DNA of 64,000 nucleotides from Rhodoflexus caldus. GTDB lineage: Bacteria > Bacteroidota > Bacteroidia > Cytophagales > Thermoflexibacteraceae. Each line of letters begins with the position of its first letter. Position 1 is the stretch's first letter. Shown one piece after another: positions 34,621-43,216 of the stretch. A program made the position numbers and the translations under genes. The DNA is taken from the NCBI RefSeq assembly GCF_021206925.1, contig NZ_JAJPRF010000004.1, positions 1 through 64,000 on the forward strand, read 5' to 3'. Under the pieces are notes generated by a model, which was given only the letters and a program-made list of their open reading frames with translations, did no database searches and had not been told where the DNA came from.

Positions 34621-36111
34621 ATGGTATTTGATGCGGTAATTATTGGCAGCGGTATGGGGTCTTTGAGTGCGGCGGCGCTGCTGGCTGCCGATGGGCTCAA
34701 AGTAGCTGTTCTGGAACAGAATTGGCTACCCGGCGGCTGTACAAGTGCCTACTGGCGCAAAGGCTTTGTGTTTGAAGCAGGTGCAACCACGCTGGTCGGG
34801 CTGGATGAGGGGATGCCGCTGCAAGCCGTGCTGCAACGGACAGGCATCCGCATTGATGCAGTACCGCTGAAAACGCCTATGCAAGTACATCTGTCCGATG
34901 GCCAAACAATTACCCGCTACCAAGAGCTCAACCAATGGATTACCGAAGCAGAGCGCGTATTCGGTAAAGAAGGGCAGCGGCCTTTCTGGGAGTTTTGCTA
35001 CCGCATCAGTCAGTTTGTTTGGCGCACTTCGCTGCGGCAGACCGCCTTCCCTCCTACTTCGGCCGGCGACTTGCTGCAATGTGCACTGCGGGCAACCCCC
35101 GAACAATTGCGCTATGCAGGCTATGCGTTTTTTTCTACCGAATGGCTGCTGAAAAAATACAACCTGTACCACAATCGTCTGTTTGTGGACTTTGTGAATG
35201 AGCAACTGCTCATCACTGCTCAAAACCATGCGCCGGAAGTAAACGTATTGTTCGGGGCAACGGCTTTGTGCTACACCAATTTCGGCAACTATTATGTCAA
35301 TGGCGGGCTGATTCAGCTTGTGCAGCCTTTTGTAGATTACATTGAACAAAAAGGAGGCAAGGTGTTCTTGCGACACAAAGTAACGGCAGTCGGCACAACG
35401 GATGACGGCTACTGCGTCAGCGCACAGATAAAAGGCAAGGAATCCGTTGATTTTCAATGCCGATTCCTCATTTCGGGCATACCGATTAATAACACGCTGC
35501 CGCTGTTCAACGGCAAAATCTCATCTGCCTTGCAAAACCGCCTGCAATACCTCAAAAAACAACAGTTAGACTCACCCCAACTGAACAGTGCTTTTCAAAT
35601 GGGCATCGGGTTTCGGCCTCATAAGCCCTACGAATGTATCCACCATCAGATTCACCTGCGCGCACCTTTGCCCGAAACAGGCTCGGCCAGCATTTTTCTT
35701 AGCCTGAGCCACCCCGATGACCACTCGCGCAGCGATGAACCGGGACTTGCCGTTGCTTCGGTGAGTACCCACGTAGCGCATCCGGCAGCGCACATGCACT
35801 TTGACAAACAGGCAGCAGAACAGGCCATTATTCAGCGCCTGTCGGAGCTTGACTTTATCAAACCTGAAAATATTATTTACAAACATTCCTCTACGCCTGC
35901 CGCTTGGGAAAAATGGACGCAACGGCAGTATGGTTTTGTCGGCGGCTATCCGCAATTTATGCGCATCAAGCCTTGGCAGATGCTCGATGCCCGATTAGAC
36001 GGCCGACGTGCCTACATTTGCGGCGATACAACATACCCCGGGCAAGGAATACCCGGGGTAGCATTAAGCGGCATTATTGCCTATGAGAAGTTGAAGAGAG
36101 ATTGGTTGTAA
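34621..36111 (+). CDS. FAD-dependent oxidoreductase of the phytoene desaturase/CrtI-like family
   Basis: A 496-residue flavoprotein. N-terminal dinucleotide-binding motif VIIGSGMGSLSAAALLAADG, then VLEQNWLPGGCTSAY, and a C-terminal FAD-contact segment RRAYICGDTTYPGQGIPG. It resembles carotenoid desaturase/isomerase and retinol-saturase-like proteins. No other carotenoid genes flank it, so the substrate is open. The ATG at 34621 directly starts the FAD motif; an upstream frame start at 34567 is rejected. It is convergent with the TerB gene. Confidence 0.8.
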   Translation: MVFDAVIIGSGMGSLSAAALLAADGLKVAVLEQNWLPGGCTSAYWRKGFVFEAGATTLVGLDEGMPLQAVLQRTGIRIDAVPLKTPMQVHLSDGQTITRYQELNQWITEAERVFGKEGQRPFWEFCYRISQFVWRTSLRQTAFPPTSAGDLLQCALRATPEQLRYAGYAFFSTEWLLKKYNLYHNRLFVDFVNEQLLITAQNHAPEVNVLFGATALCYTNFGNYYVNGGLIQLVQPFVDYIEQKGGKVFLRHKVTAVGTTDDGYCVSAQIKGKESVDFQCRFLISGIPINNTLPLFNGKISSALQNRLQYLKKQQLDSPQLNSAFQMGIGFRPHKPYECIHHQIHLRAPLPETGSASIFLSLSHPDDHSRSDEPGLAVASVSTHVAHPAAHMHFDKQAAEQAIIQRLSELDFIKPENIIYKHSSTPAAWEKWTQRQYGFVGGYPQFMRIKPWQMLDARLDGRRAYICGDTTYPGQGIPGVALSGIIAYEKLKRDWL

Positions 36112-36123
36112 TGTACGTTACGG

Positions 36124-36555
36124 TTAAAGCATTTGCATTACTTTTGCAAAAACAGCTTCGCGAGCAATATGATTGACAAATCCGTTGATAATATGCGCAA
36201 CAATTGCATCTATCACGGCGGCTTTGAAACCGAGTTTCTGCGCAAACATTTTGCAACGGATAACCTCATCTTGGTCTATATGCCCGTCAATCATCATCAT
36301 ACCTACCAAGTCGTGGAGTTGGTCTAAACGTTCGCGGTTGCTGTTGGGAGGATAGAAAATAACATCCTGCGGATTTTTCAACACATCTATAAACTCCTCG
36401 CGAGGCATGTAAATGCGTTCTGCCACATGTGCCAAATAGTCTATTTCCTCACGGGTAATTTCACCATCGGCAGCAGCCACGGAAAGCAGGTTCATAATGT
36501 GACTCTTGCGGCGCTTGGTTTCGGCGCTGGAAAGCAAATTTTTGAAGAAACTCAT
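36124..36555 (-). CDS. TerB-family protein
   Basis: A 143-residue all-helical protein with the TerB (tellurite-resistance B-like) pattern: LLSVAAADGEITREEIDYL and MMIDGHIDQDEVIRCKMFA, two acidic helix-loop motifs that bind metal in characterised TerB. No tellurite gene cluster is nearby. It follows the YbjN-like gene by 38 bases; the two probably form an operon. The role is unknown. Confidence 0.75.
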   Translation of the reverse strand: MSFFKNLLSSAETKRRKSHIMNLLSVAAADGEITREEIDYLAHVAERIYMPREEFIDVLKNPQDVIFYPPNSNRERLDQLHDLVGMMMIDGHIDQDEVIRCKMFAQKLGFKAAVIDAIVAHIINGFVNHIAREAVFAKVMQML

Positions 36556-36593
36556 AAGAAAGTGGATTGAGAGATTAAGAAAGAGATTAGGAA

Positions 36594-36998
36594 TCAGTTC
36601 ATGCCTTGGAGTTGTACCATACGCTGTGCAAAATCGTCAGCGGCAGCCTTTAATACGCGAATGGTTCGTTTGAAAAAATCTTCCAAATCGGGAGAGCTGT
36701 CAATAAACTGCTCGGCCATTGCCCAAACGTGGTTATTACGCTTCACCACTACTTTGCTCACCTTGATGCGCTCATTCACCTGATTGGCTACTTCCAGCGC
36801 CAGCCGTTTTTCTTGCTCGCTTTCTATTTCCCAAAAGTTGGGCATAACAACCCGTAGAAATTGCGGGTCGTTGTCATCGGTTGTTACGACAAAAAACTTG
36901 CCTTCAAACTTGAAAACAACATCTCCTTCTTCGTCTAAGCGTGGTACATAGCCTTCGCTGCGGAGATAATCCATACAAAGTTTTGCAATCAGGTTCAT
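36594..36998 (-). CDS. YbjN-like/T3SS-chaperone-fold small protein
   Basis: A 134-residue alpha/beta protein. Features DYLRSEGYVPRLDEEGDV, FKFEGKFFVV and the helix-rich C-terminus are reminiscent of the YbjN/class I chaperone fold. No enzyme motifs. The ATG at 36998 (MNLIAKLCMDYL) is preferred over 37046, whose extra residues look unstructured. It lies upstream of the TerB gene. Confidence 0.5.
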   Translation of the reverse strand: MNLIAKLCMDYLRSEGYVPRLDEEGDVVFKFEGKFFVVTTDDNDPQFLRVVMPNFWEIESEQEKRLALEVANQVNERIKVSKVVVKRNNHVWAMAEQFIDSSPDLEDFFKRTIRVLKAAADDFAQRMVQLQGMN

Positions 36999-37094
36999 GG
37001 TTGTGAATAAATTTAGATAGTGGTGTTTTTCATTGTTTGATACCACATCTTCACAAACGTTCCCTGATTTTGGAAAAAAATTTAGTTGCCGAAT

Positions 37095-37132
37095 AAAAAA
37101 ACAGCATCAGCCCCTTGGCCGATGCCGTTTTT
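37095..37132 (-). terminator. Intrinsic terminator of the NlpC/P60 gene
   Basis: Minus strand: GGCATCGGCC pairs with GGCTGATGCT (one G-T pair in the middle, wobble at the end) around AAGG, then seven Ts. It starts about 20 bases after the stop at 37153. Confidence 0.85.
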
Positions 37133-37152
37133 CATTGCAAGACAGATACTTG

Positions 37153-37926
37153 CTATAAACCGTTTCTTTGTACGTGCTTACCCGTAGAATCCTGAGCCTT
37201 CGCATCGGAAGCTATCAGGTCGCGCAGTTCGTCCGGCGTAGGCAATACCCCATCGTGAATGATGCGACGCGCGCCTACCAGCCTGCGCCCGTAGTAAGAC
37301 TGCCAATTGACATTGCTTACATTATCAATCGTAATGCCTCTGTTGGCAGCATGAATCATCATTAATTCCTCGCCCTGTTCAGAAATTACAAGCGCTGCAT
37401 GATTTACGCGGTAGCGACCTTTGCGGTCTTTGTTGCCGAAGAAAATTAAATCGCCTTTGCGGGCTTCCTCTATGCTTATCGGTGTGCCGAAAACAGCCTG
37501 CGAAGCGGAAGAAGGAGGCAGATAGTACCCGAAATGGCGCATCACAAAAGAAGTGAAGCCGGAGCAGTCAAATGCTTTAGGGCCTTTTCCGGCACGGCGG
37601 TACGGCCTGCCGATGTATTGTTTAGCAAAAAGAATGATGCTGTCGCGGAGTGATTCGCAAGGTTCGGGCTGCCACAGATAAGAGGGGGTAAATATCGGTT
37701 GTGGGTCGGCAGCCAATTTCGGGAGTTCAAATTCCCATTGAACGGGCAATGTCGGAAGCGCAGTAATCGTAGCAGTTGATGCGGGTTCAGCTTGCTTAAT
37801 GAGTCTGTTTCCGCTGTCAGGGCGATTATTGACTAACGCTGAGAGTGGACTAAATTGCGTACAACTTGTCAGTAACAAGAGCAATACACACAACCCCGTC
37901 CAAAGACTTCGCTGCAGTAAAATCAT
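37153..37926 (-). CDS. NlpC/P60-family peptidoglycan hydrolase, lipoprotein
   Basis: A 257-residue lipoprotein: lipobox LLTSC with acylated Cys22. Linker to ~90. NlpC/P60 cysteine-peptidase domain with catalytic Cys121 (FDCSGF), His176 (NHAALVI) and third residue His192 (IHAANRG). Such enzymes cleave stem peptides between D-Glu and diaminopimelate. The catalytic triad is complete. Anchored probably at the outer membrane inner leaflet. Confidence 0.9.
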   Translation of the reverse strand: MILLQRSLWTGLCVLLLLLTSCTQFSPLSALVNNRPDSGNRLIKQAEPASTATITALPTLPVQWEFELPKLAADPQPIFTPSYLWQPEPCESLRDSIILFAKQYIGRPYRRAGKGPKAFDCSGFTSFVMRHFGYYLPPSSASQAVFGTPISIEEARKGDLIFFGNKDRKGRYRVNHAALVISEQGEELMMIHAANRGITIDNVSNVNWQSYYGRRLVGARRIIHDGVLPTPDELRDLIASDAKAQDSTGKHVQRNGL

Positions 37927-38001
37927 GCCTAATTATGTAGTTTGTTTAGAATAGCTTTGCGCAATTCCGATGGCAAAAATAGCACGGATTTTCTAAAAAC
38001 C

Positions 38002-38009
38002 TAATTTTG
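38002..38009 (+). promoter_or_regulatory. Candidate -7 element very close to the thioesterase start
   Basis: TAATTTTG, an exact TAnnTTTG, ends only 6 bases before the ATG at 38016. If used, the transcript would be almost leaderless. A second exact match, TAGCTTTG at 37952-37959, would give a ~50-base leader. Confidence 0.4.
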
Positions 38010-38015
38010 GCAGCT

Positions 38016-38435
38016 ATGAATCCCGAAAAATTGTACTCCTTTAAGACGAAAATAGATAAAAGATGGTCAGACCTTGATGAGGCACGTATGGTAAACAACG
38101 CCAAGGTGATGACTTATTTTGAAGAAACCCGTATCCGATTCTTGAATCAGGTATTGGCATGGGACTGGGAACACCACGGGCTAGTAGTCGCCAACGCGAA
38201 CATCAACTACCGCGTACCGATTACTTACAAAGGTGAATTGTACGGCTTTTTGCAATGCACGAACGTAGGCAATAAAAGCCTGACTTTCAGCAGTTTGCTG
38301 GCTCAACCTGACGGAGAAGGTTGGCTGACGCTGGCAGAAGCTACGTTCGTGCTGGTAGGCTTTGATTTTGTTGCCATGACTTCTATGGCAATTCCGGAGT
38401 CTTACAAAGCGCAATTGCAAGCTACTATTAATTAA
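38016..38435 (+). CDS. Acyl-CoA thioesterase of the hotdog (4HBT) family
   Basis: A 139-residue hotdog-fold protein. KIDKRWSDLDEARMVNNAKVMTY matches the 4-hydroxybenzoyl-CoA thioesterase family pattern (D-x-D helix start, then YFEETRIRFL). In the catalytic-site segment RWSDLDEARMVNN the usual H of D-x-x-G/H-V-N-N is replaced by Met, so activity may differ. Its stop overlaps that of the convergent DUF2237 gene by 3-4 bases. Confidence 0.8.
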   Translation: MNPEKLYSFKTKIDKRWSDLDEARMVNNAKVMTYFEETRIRFLNQVLAWDWEHHGLVVANANINYRVPITYKGELYGFLQCTNVGNKSLTFSSLLAQPDGEGWLTLAEATFVLVGFDFVAMTSMAIPESYKAQLQATIN

Positions 38436-38797
38436 GCAGCATATTCAATCAGCACATCCAAGGATACATACTGCAACGTTTTTTCGTGTGTAGCCTCCAA
38501 AATCACGGGGGGCGCTACACCTGCCCGATAGGCCTCTACCCATCGGGAGGCACAGAGGCACCACTTATCACCGGCTTTTAGGCCGGGAAAGCGGTACTCA
38601 GGGCGCGGCGTAATCAGGTTGTTGCCTCTGCGGAGCGAAAATTGCAGAAATTCATCGGTTACAACGGCGCAGACTGTGTGTGTGCCCGAATCTTCTTCGC
38701 CTGTGTGGCAACAGCCGTCGCGATAGTAGCCTGTCAATGGGTTTAAACTGCACGGAATTAATTCGCTGCCTAAAACATTTTTTGCTGCTTGTTTCAT
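38432..38797 (-). CDS. DUF2237-family protein
   Basis: A 121-residue protein of the DUF2237 family: NVLGSELIPCSLNPLTGYYRDG, CCHTGEEDSGTHTVCAVVT, GDKWCLCASRW, APPVILEATHEKTL. Six conserved Cys/His residues. Function unknown in all bacteria. It begins 15 bases after polA and so is probably on the same transcript. Confidence 0.85.
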   Translation of the reverse strand: MKQAAKNVLGSELIPCSLNPLTGYYRDGCCHTGEEDSGTHTVCAVVTDEFLQFSLRRGNNLITPRPEYRFPGLKAGDKWCLCASRWVEAYRAGVAPPVILEATHEKTLQYVSLDVLIEYAA

Positions 38798-38812
38798 GAT
38801 TAACTACAATTT

Positions 38813-41617
38813 TTAATGTGCTTCCAGCCAGTTTTCGCCTACCCCTACTTCCACTTCCAGCGGTACTTCCAAGGTAAAGGCCGACTCCATCAATTCTTTT
38901 ACTTTCGCCTGCATAATTTCCTGCTCGGGCCGATACACGTCAAATACAAGTTCATCGTGCACCTGCAAAATCATTTTTGATTGCAAACCACTGATTTTCA
39001 GCCAATTGTGAATTTTTATCATGGCTATTTTAATCAAATCGGCGGCGCTGCCCTGTATGGGGGCGTTGATGGCGTTGCGTTCGGCAAAACCTCGTTGGGT
39101 GAAGTTGCGGCTGTTGATATCGCGCAGGTAGCGGCGGCGTTTCAGAATGGTTTCAACGTACTCGCGCTCATGAGCAAGTTGCACCACCTCGTCCATGTAT
39201 TTTTTAACAGCGGGGAATTCGGCAAAATAGGCGTTAATCAGTTCAGTGGCCTCTTTGCGCGGAATGTTGAGCCGCTGTGCCAATCCGAAAGCTGAAATAC
39301 CGTAAATGATGCCGAAATTGGCAGTTTTCGCACGACGGCGCATTTCACTGTCCACTTTTTCAATTGGCACTTTAAAAATTTTGGCAGCCGTAGCCGCGTG
39401 GATGTCGCGCTTTTGCCGGAACGCCTCTATCATGGATTCGTCTTTGCTAAATGAGGCCATAATGCGCAACTCAATTTGCGAATAGTCGGCAGACATGAGC
39501 ACAAAATCAGGGCTTCGCGGCACAAACGCACGGCGGATTTCGCGGCCTTTGTCGGTGCGGATGGGGATATTTTGCAAGTTTGGATTGTTGCTGCTCAGGC
39601 GACCTGTAGCAGCCACTGCCTGATTATAGGTGGTATGAATCAGGCCGTCTTTAGGACTGAGCAGTTGCGGCAGTGCATCCACATAGGTAGATTTCAATTT
39701 CTGTAACTGCCTGAAATCCAAGATATGTTGTGCAATCGGATGCTCGGGGGCTAACTGCACCAAAATTTCTTCGCCTGTGGCATACTGCCCCGTGGCAGTT
39801 TTTTTGGGCTTATCAATCAGTTTGAGTTTGTCAAACAGAATCTGCCCCAGTTGCTTAGGTGAGCCGATGTTAAATTCCTCGCCGGCATCGGCATATACTC
39901 TTTGCTCAGCCGCACGAATATCAACTTCCAACTCTTTGGAATACGCCGCCAGCGCTTCCGTATCAATGCGCACGCCTGCCCGCTCCATATCTGCCAGCAC
40001 TTGCACCAAAGGCATTTCTACCTCCCGAAAGAGTACTTCCAGCCCGTCTTTTTTGAGTACGGGTGCAAATTTTTCCTGTAATTGGAAGGTAATATCGGCA
40101 TCTTCGGCGGCATATTCGGTCAGGTCGGCAAGCGGCACCTCGCGGATGGGGATTTGTTTTTTGCCGCGCATGGTCAGCTCGTCGTAGCTGATGGTTTTGT
40201 AGTTCAGGTAATTTTCAGCCATGATGTCCATGCCGTGCCTGCCCTCGGGCTCAATGAGATAATGTGCCAGCATGGTATCAAACAATTCACCCCTGACCTC
40301 TATGCCATAGTTGGCCAGCGCAATGAGGTCGTACTTCAAATTTTGACCAATTTTGCCGATTTTTTCGTTGGCAAATACTTCCTGAAACTCTTGCAAAACG
40401 GCAGCGGCAGCTTCGCGGTTTTCGGGCAGCGGTACGTAAAAAGCCTCCCCTTTGCGATAACAAAAGGATAAACCTACGACTTCGGCCTCATAGGCATTTT
40501 CCGAAGTGGTTTCCGTATCAAAACAAAAAACCTTTTGCAAGGCCAGAAAGCGGATGAGCTGACGGCGCAATTCGGGCGTATCTACCGTGTGATAATCAAC
40601 GGCTACGGTGCGTATGTTTTGCTTTTCCTTGGTATGCAAAAACTCCCCGTCGGGTTCGTGGGCTTCTTGCTCGGGTGCAGGCTGCGCAAACAGCGAACCC
40701 TGCGCGGCTGTTTTGGCAGTAGGTTTGGCGGGCTTTTCTTCGCCCGATTCTTCGCCAAAAAGACGCTTTTTGATGGTTCGGAATTCCAGCTCGTCGAGCA
40801 ACTGTTTTAGCTCTTCGCCTTTGGTGATGTGTACCTTCAAATGCTCTTCCTCAAAAGGCAAAGGCACTTGTGTGTTAATCTTTGCTAATTCTTTTGACAT
40901 TAACCCCTGCTCGGCATATCGGACAACGTTTTCTTTTTGCTTCCCTTTCAGTTTATCGGTGTTGGCCAGCAGGTTTTCTATGGTATCAAATTCGGCAATC
41001 AGTTTGGCAGCGGTTTTCTCACCGATGCCGGGAATACCGGGGATATTGTCCACCGCATCGCCCATGAGCCCCAGAATGTCCACTACCTGCTCCACGCGCT
41101 GAATGCCCCATTTTTCGCACACCTCTTTGGGGCCTAAAACCTCTACGCCATTACCCATGAAAGCGGGTTTATAGAGGAATATATTTTCTTCTACCAACTG
41201 CCCATAGTCTTTATCGGGTGTCATCATGTAAACCTGAAAGTCGCGACGGGCAGCAATTTTGGCAAATGTGCCAATAATATCGTCCGCTTCGTAGCCGTCC
41301 AATTCCAGCACAGGGATGTCCATAGCACGGCACAATCGCTTCACCAAAGGGATGGCAACGGTAATATCTTCGGGTTGTTCCTGCCTTTGTGCTTTGTAGG
41401 CTTCAAAAGCCGTATGACGAAAAGTAGGCGCGGCCGTATCAAAAGCAATACCCAGATGAGTGGGTTTTTCTTTGGCAATCACTTCCAGCAAGGTATTGGT
41501 AAAGCCGAAAACAGCACTTGTATTCAAACCTTTGGAAGTAATGCGCGGATTTTTACTCAACGCAAAGTGGGCGCGATAAATCAGCGCCATGGCATCCAGC
41601 AGAAACAACTTTTTCAT
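38813..41617 (-). CDS. polA: DNA polymerase I
   Basis: A 934-residue three-domain polymerase. N-terminal 5'-3' exonuclease (~1-300: LLDAMALIYRAHFAL, DGYEADDIIGT, MGDAVDNIPGIPGIGEKTA), 3'-5' exonuclease (FDTETTSENAYEAEV retains the D-x-E active-site pair, so proofreading should be active), and polymerase domain with motif A SADYSQIELRIMA, motif B RRAKTANFGIIYGIS, motif C LQVHDELVFD. The ATG at 41617 (MKKLFLLDAMALIYRAHF) is clearly the family start; the in-frame ATG at 41704 is rejected. Followed by the DUF2237 gene. Confidence 0.97.
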   Translation of the reverse strand: MKKLFLLDAMALIYRAHFALSKNPRITSKGLNTSAVFGFTNTLLEVIAKEKPTHLGIAFDTAAPTFRHTAFEAYKAQRQEQPEDITVAIPLVKRLCRAMDIPVLELDGYEADDIIGTFAKIAARRDFQVYMMTPDKDYGQLVEENIFLYKPAFMGNGVEVLGPKEVCEKWGIQRVEQVVDILGLMGDAVDNIPGIPGIGEKTAAKLIAEFDTIENLLANTDKLKGKQKENVVRYAEQGLMSKELAKINTQVPLPFEEEHLKVHITKGEELKQLLDELEFRTIKKRLFGEESGEEKPAKPTAKTAAQGSLFAQPAPEQEAHEPDGEFLHTKEKQNIRTVAVDYHTVDTPELRRQLIRFLALQKVFCFDTETTSENAYEAEVVGLSFCYRKGEAFYVPLPENREAAAAVLQEFQEVFANEKIGKIGQNLKYDLIALANYGIEVRGELFDTMLAHYLIEPEGRHGMDIMAENYLNYKTISYDELTMRGKKQIPIREVPLADLTEYAAEDADITFQLQEKFAPVLKKDGLEVLFREVEMPLVQVLADMERAGVRIDTEALAAYSKELEVDIRAAEQRVYADAGEEFNIGSPKQLGQILFDKLKLIDKPKKTATGQYATGEEILVQLAPEHPIAQHILDFRQLQKLKSTYVDALPQLLSPKDGLIHTTYNQAVAATGRLSSNNPNLQNIPIRTDKGREIRRAFVPRSPDFVLMSADYSQIELRIMASFSKDESMIEAFRQKRDIHAATAAKIFKVPIEKVDSEMRRRAKTANFGIIYGISAFGLAQRLNIPRKEATELINAYFAEFPAVKKYMDEVVQLAHEREYVETILKRRRYLRDINSRNFTQRGFAERNAINAPIQGSAADLIKIAMIKIHNWLKISGLQSKMILQVHDELVFDVYRPEQEIMQAKVKELMESAFTLEVPLEVEVGVGENWLEAH

Positions 41618-41740
41618 GGAGCAAAGTAAGCGAATTTTGAATTGCCGATTTGGGATTCGCAAATCAAAAAAAACTGCATCATCCACATTCCAAAAAGAAG
41701 GCAAAACCCGAATATCATATGTCTAACTTGCGCAACTTTT

Positions 41741-41799
41741 TGTCGTGTTTACTTGTCTTTTAGAAACTCATTACTTACTTTTGTAAAGCAAACACGACA
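41741..41799 (+). promoter_or_regulatory. Inverted repeat bracketing a promoter: candidate operator of the membrane/XRE operon
   Basis: TGTCGTGTTT (41741-41750) and AAACACGACA (41790-41799) are perfect inverse complements, 39 bases apart. They bracket the promoter (TTG 41753-41755, 20 bases, TACTTTTG 41776-41783). Placed 10 bases before the ATG, the pair is positioned like two operator half-sites of a dimer-of-dimers or looping repressor. The XRE regulator in the operon is the natural candidate to bind it; that is inference. Confidence 0.65.
41753..41783 (+). promoter_or_regulatory. Promoter of the membrane protein/XRE regulator operon
   Basis: TTG, 20 bases, TACTTTTG: a consensus Bacteroidota promoter 25 bases ahead of the ATG at 41809. 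Confidence 0.68.
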
Positions 41800-41808
41800 C
41801 AATACTTT

Positions 41809-42288
41809 ATGAAAAAACTTCCTCTTTTGCCCAACCGCTGTAAAATTTTCGGTTGGATTTTGTTAGTACCGTTTTTGGTACTGGCCGTTCTGAAACTGAT
41901 TTTCCCTGATGAGATGGAATGGAGTTTTATGATTTACCGACAGGGCGATTACACCTTTTTTGACTCAGGTAACTGGTTGTTTGACCTGCGCTACAACGAT
42001 TTCACGGATGAATTTATCAGTTTAGGGTTGCTGCTGGGGCTGTCGTTAGTAGCGTTTGCCCGCACCCGCACCGAAGATGAATGGACAACGCACCTGCGAC
42101 TGGAGGCCATGCTTTGGAGTGTTATCCTGAACACTATTTTTGTAGCACTAACCATTATCTTCATCTACTCAAGCCCATTTCTGACCGTGATGATGATTAA
42201 TTTATTTTCCATCTTGATGATTTTTATTGTTCGGTTTGAGTATCTGCTCTGGAAGGAACGTCAGCAATTGAAGGAGGCACAGTCATGA
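41809..42288 (+). CDS. Four-helix membrane protein of unknown function, paired with an XRE regulator
   Basis: A 159-residue protein with predicted membrane segments at about 12-30, 68-86, 98-122 and 125-145, and a cytoplasmic C-terminus (LLWKERQQLKEAQS). An extracellular loop with WSFMIYRQGDYTFFDSGN sits between helices 1 and 2. The stop overlaps the start of the XRE gene by 4 bases (ATGA). The arrangement recalls small membrane proteins adjacent to Cro/C1-type regulators that respond to environmental signals. Function unknown. Confidence 0.7.
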   Translation: MKKLPLLPNRCKIFGWILLVPFLVLAVLKLIFPDEMEWSFMIYRQGDYTFFDSGNWLFDLRYNDFTDEFISLGLLLGLSLVAFARTRTEDEWTTHLRLEAMLWSVILNTIFVALTIIFIYSSPFLTVMMINLFSILMIFIVRFEYLLWKERQQLKEAQS

Positions 42289-42497
42289 AGAATCAACTGA
42301 AAATAGAGCGCGCCATTAAGAACATGACACAGGCCGACTTGGCGCAGTTGCTGGGGGTATCGCGGCAAACAGTGAATGCCATTGAGACGGGGAAATATGT
42401 ACCCTCTACGGTGCTGGCACTCAAAATTGCCCGCATTTTTGAAAAACCCGTGGAAAGCATTTTCTTTCTGGAAGAAAGCGATTACACCCAAACCTGA
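42285..42497 (+). CDS. XRE/Cro-type transcriptional regulator
   Basis: A 70-residue helix-turn-helix protein: KNMTQADLAQLLGVSRQTVNAIETGKYVPSTVLALKIARIF matches the compact HTH_3 regulators of the YozG/PlcR-N type. ATG overlaps the upstream stop (ATGA), indicating coupling. It probably autoregulates the operon through the inverted repeat at 41741-41799. Its last two codons and the stop lie in the dispersed repeat copy C, so the C-terminus may have been shaped by repeat insertion. Confidence 0.88.
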   Translation: MKNQLKIERAIKNMTQADLAQLLGVSRQTVNAIETGKYVPSTVLALKIARIFEKPVESIFFLEESDYTQT

Positions 42498-42581
42498 CAG
42501 GGCTTGCAAAGATATTAGATTTAAACACCTGTTTTTCAATAATTTACATGAAAAATTTTGTAAATTATTTGCGTTTGTGTG
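42490..42581 (+). repeat. Dispersed intergenic repeat, copy C (degenerate)
   Basis: Shares AACCTGACAGG, TTTAAACACCTGTTTTTCAA and ATTTGCGTTTGTG with copies A and B, but the right arm of the terminal hairpin is lost. The first bases also encode the final Gln-Thr-stop of the XRE gene. Confidence 0.6.
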
Positions 42582-42753
42582 TAGGGTCAGAAACTTCGGC
42601 TTGTCAGATAAAAAATCAATTTTTTGGGAAAAGCAGCAAAAGGGCAGGATAAAATCATGCGATTACTTTGGAAGTTTTTGTAAAAAAAACACCCAAACTT
42701 GCAAATCCGAAGCCAAATGACTTTTTTTGAGAGAACTTATCGGGCTTTCAACC

Positions 42754-43119
42754 ATGCAAGAAAAGGTTTTATCGGGTGTTTCAATCGGAGCGATTATTTC
42801 CGGTATTATTGCTCATGTCGCTTTTACAGTTCACGGTCTTTTGTCCTATCCGACGACCTTGCTGCTGACCGTCATTTTTGGACTGATTCACGGTATTTTT
42901 TTGGCTGCCGTGTTCAATACACAAGCAATAAAATGGAAGAAGCTGCTGATAATCACGGCATTTGGCGCGTTGCTTTTCCGCGTGGCAGGTTTTGTACAAA
43001 CCTACCACACAGGAGAGCTCAGTTTGTATTTTTTCTACGGCACACTGTTCATATTCCTCATCGGGTTGTTGCTGACAATAACGTCTTATATTATGCCTGC
43101 TGTATCTGCTAAGGAATAA
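42754..43119 (+). CDS. Four-helix membrane protein of unknown function
   Basis: A 121-residue hydrophobic protein with four predicted helices (about 8-28, 33-53, 60-78, 88-110) and few charged loops. No family is recognised. The ATG at 42754 is used; a TTG at 42727 could extend it by nine residues. It lies downstream of the repeat, with the same orientation as the XRE operon, but no promoter is obvious. Might be another small stress-related membrane protein. Confidence 0.55.
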   Translation: MQEKVLSGVSIGAIISGIIAHVAFTVHGLLSYPTTLLLTVIFGLIHGIFLAAVFNTQAIKWKKLLIITAFGALLFRVAGFVQTYHTGELSLYFFYGTLFIFLIGLLLTITSYIMPAVSAKE

Positions 43120-43216
43120 TCCACCGCTATTTCGGAGTGAGAAAATCGGCAGGCATGGTATAATATGCTTTCAATTGCTGGCTTCCTGCCTGTAAAATTT
43201 ATCAGCAATATCTGTT

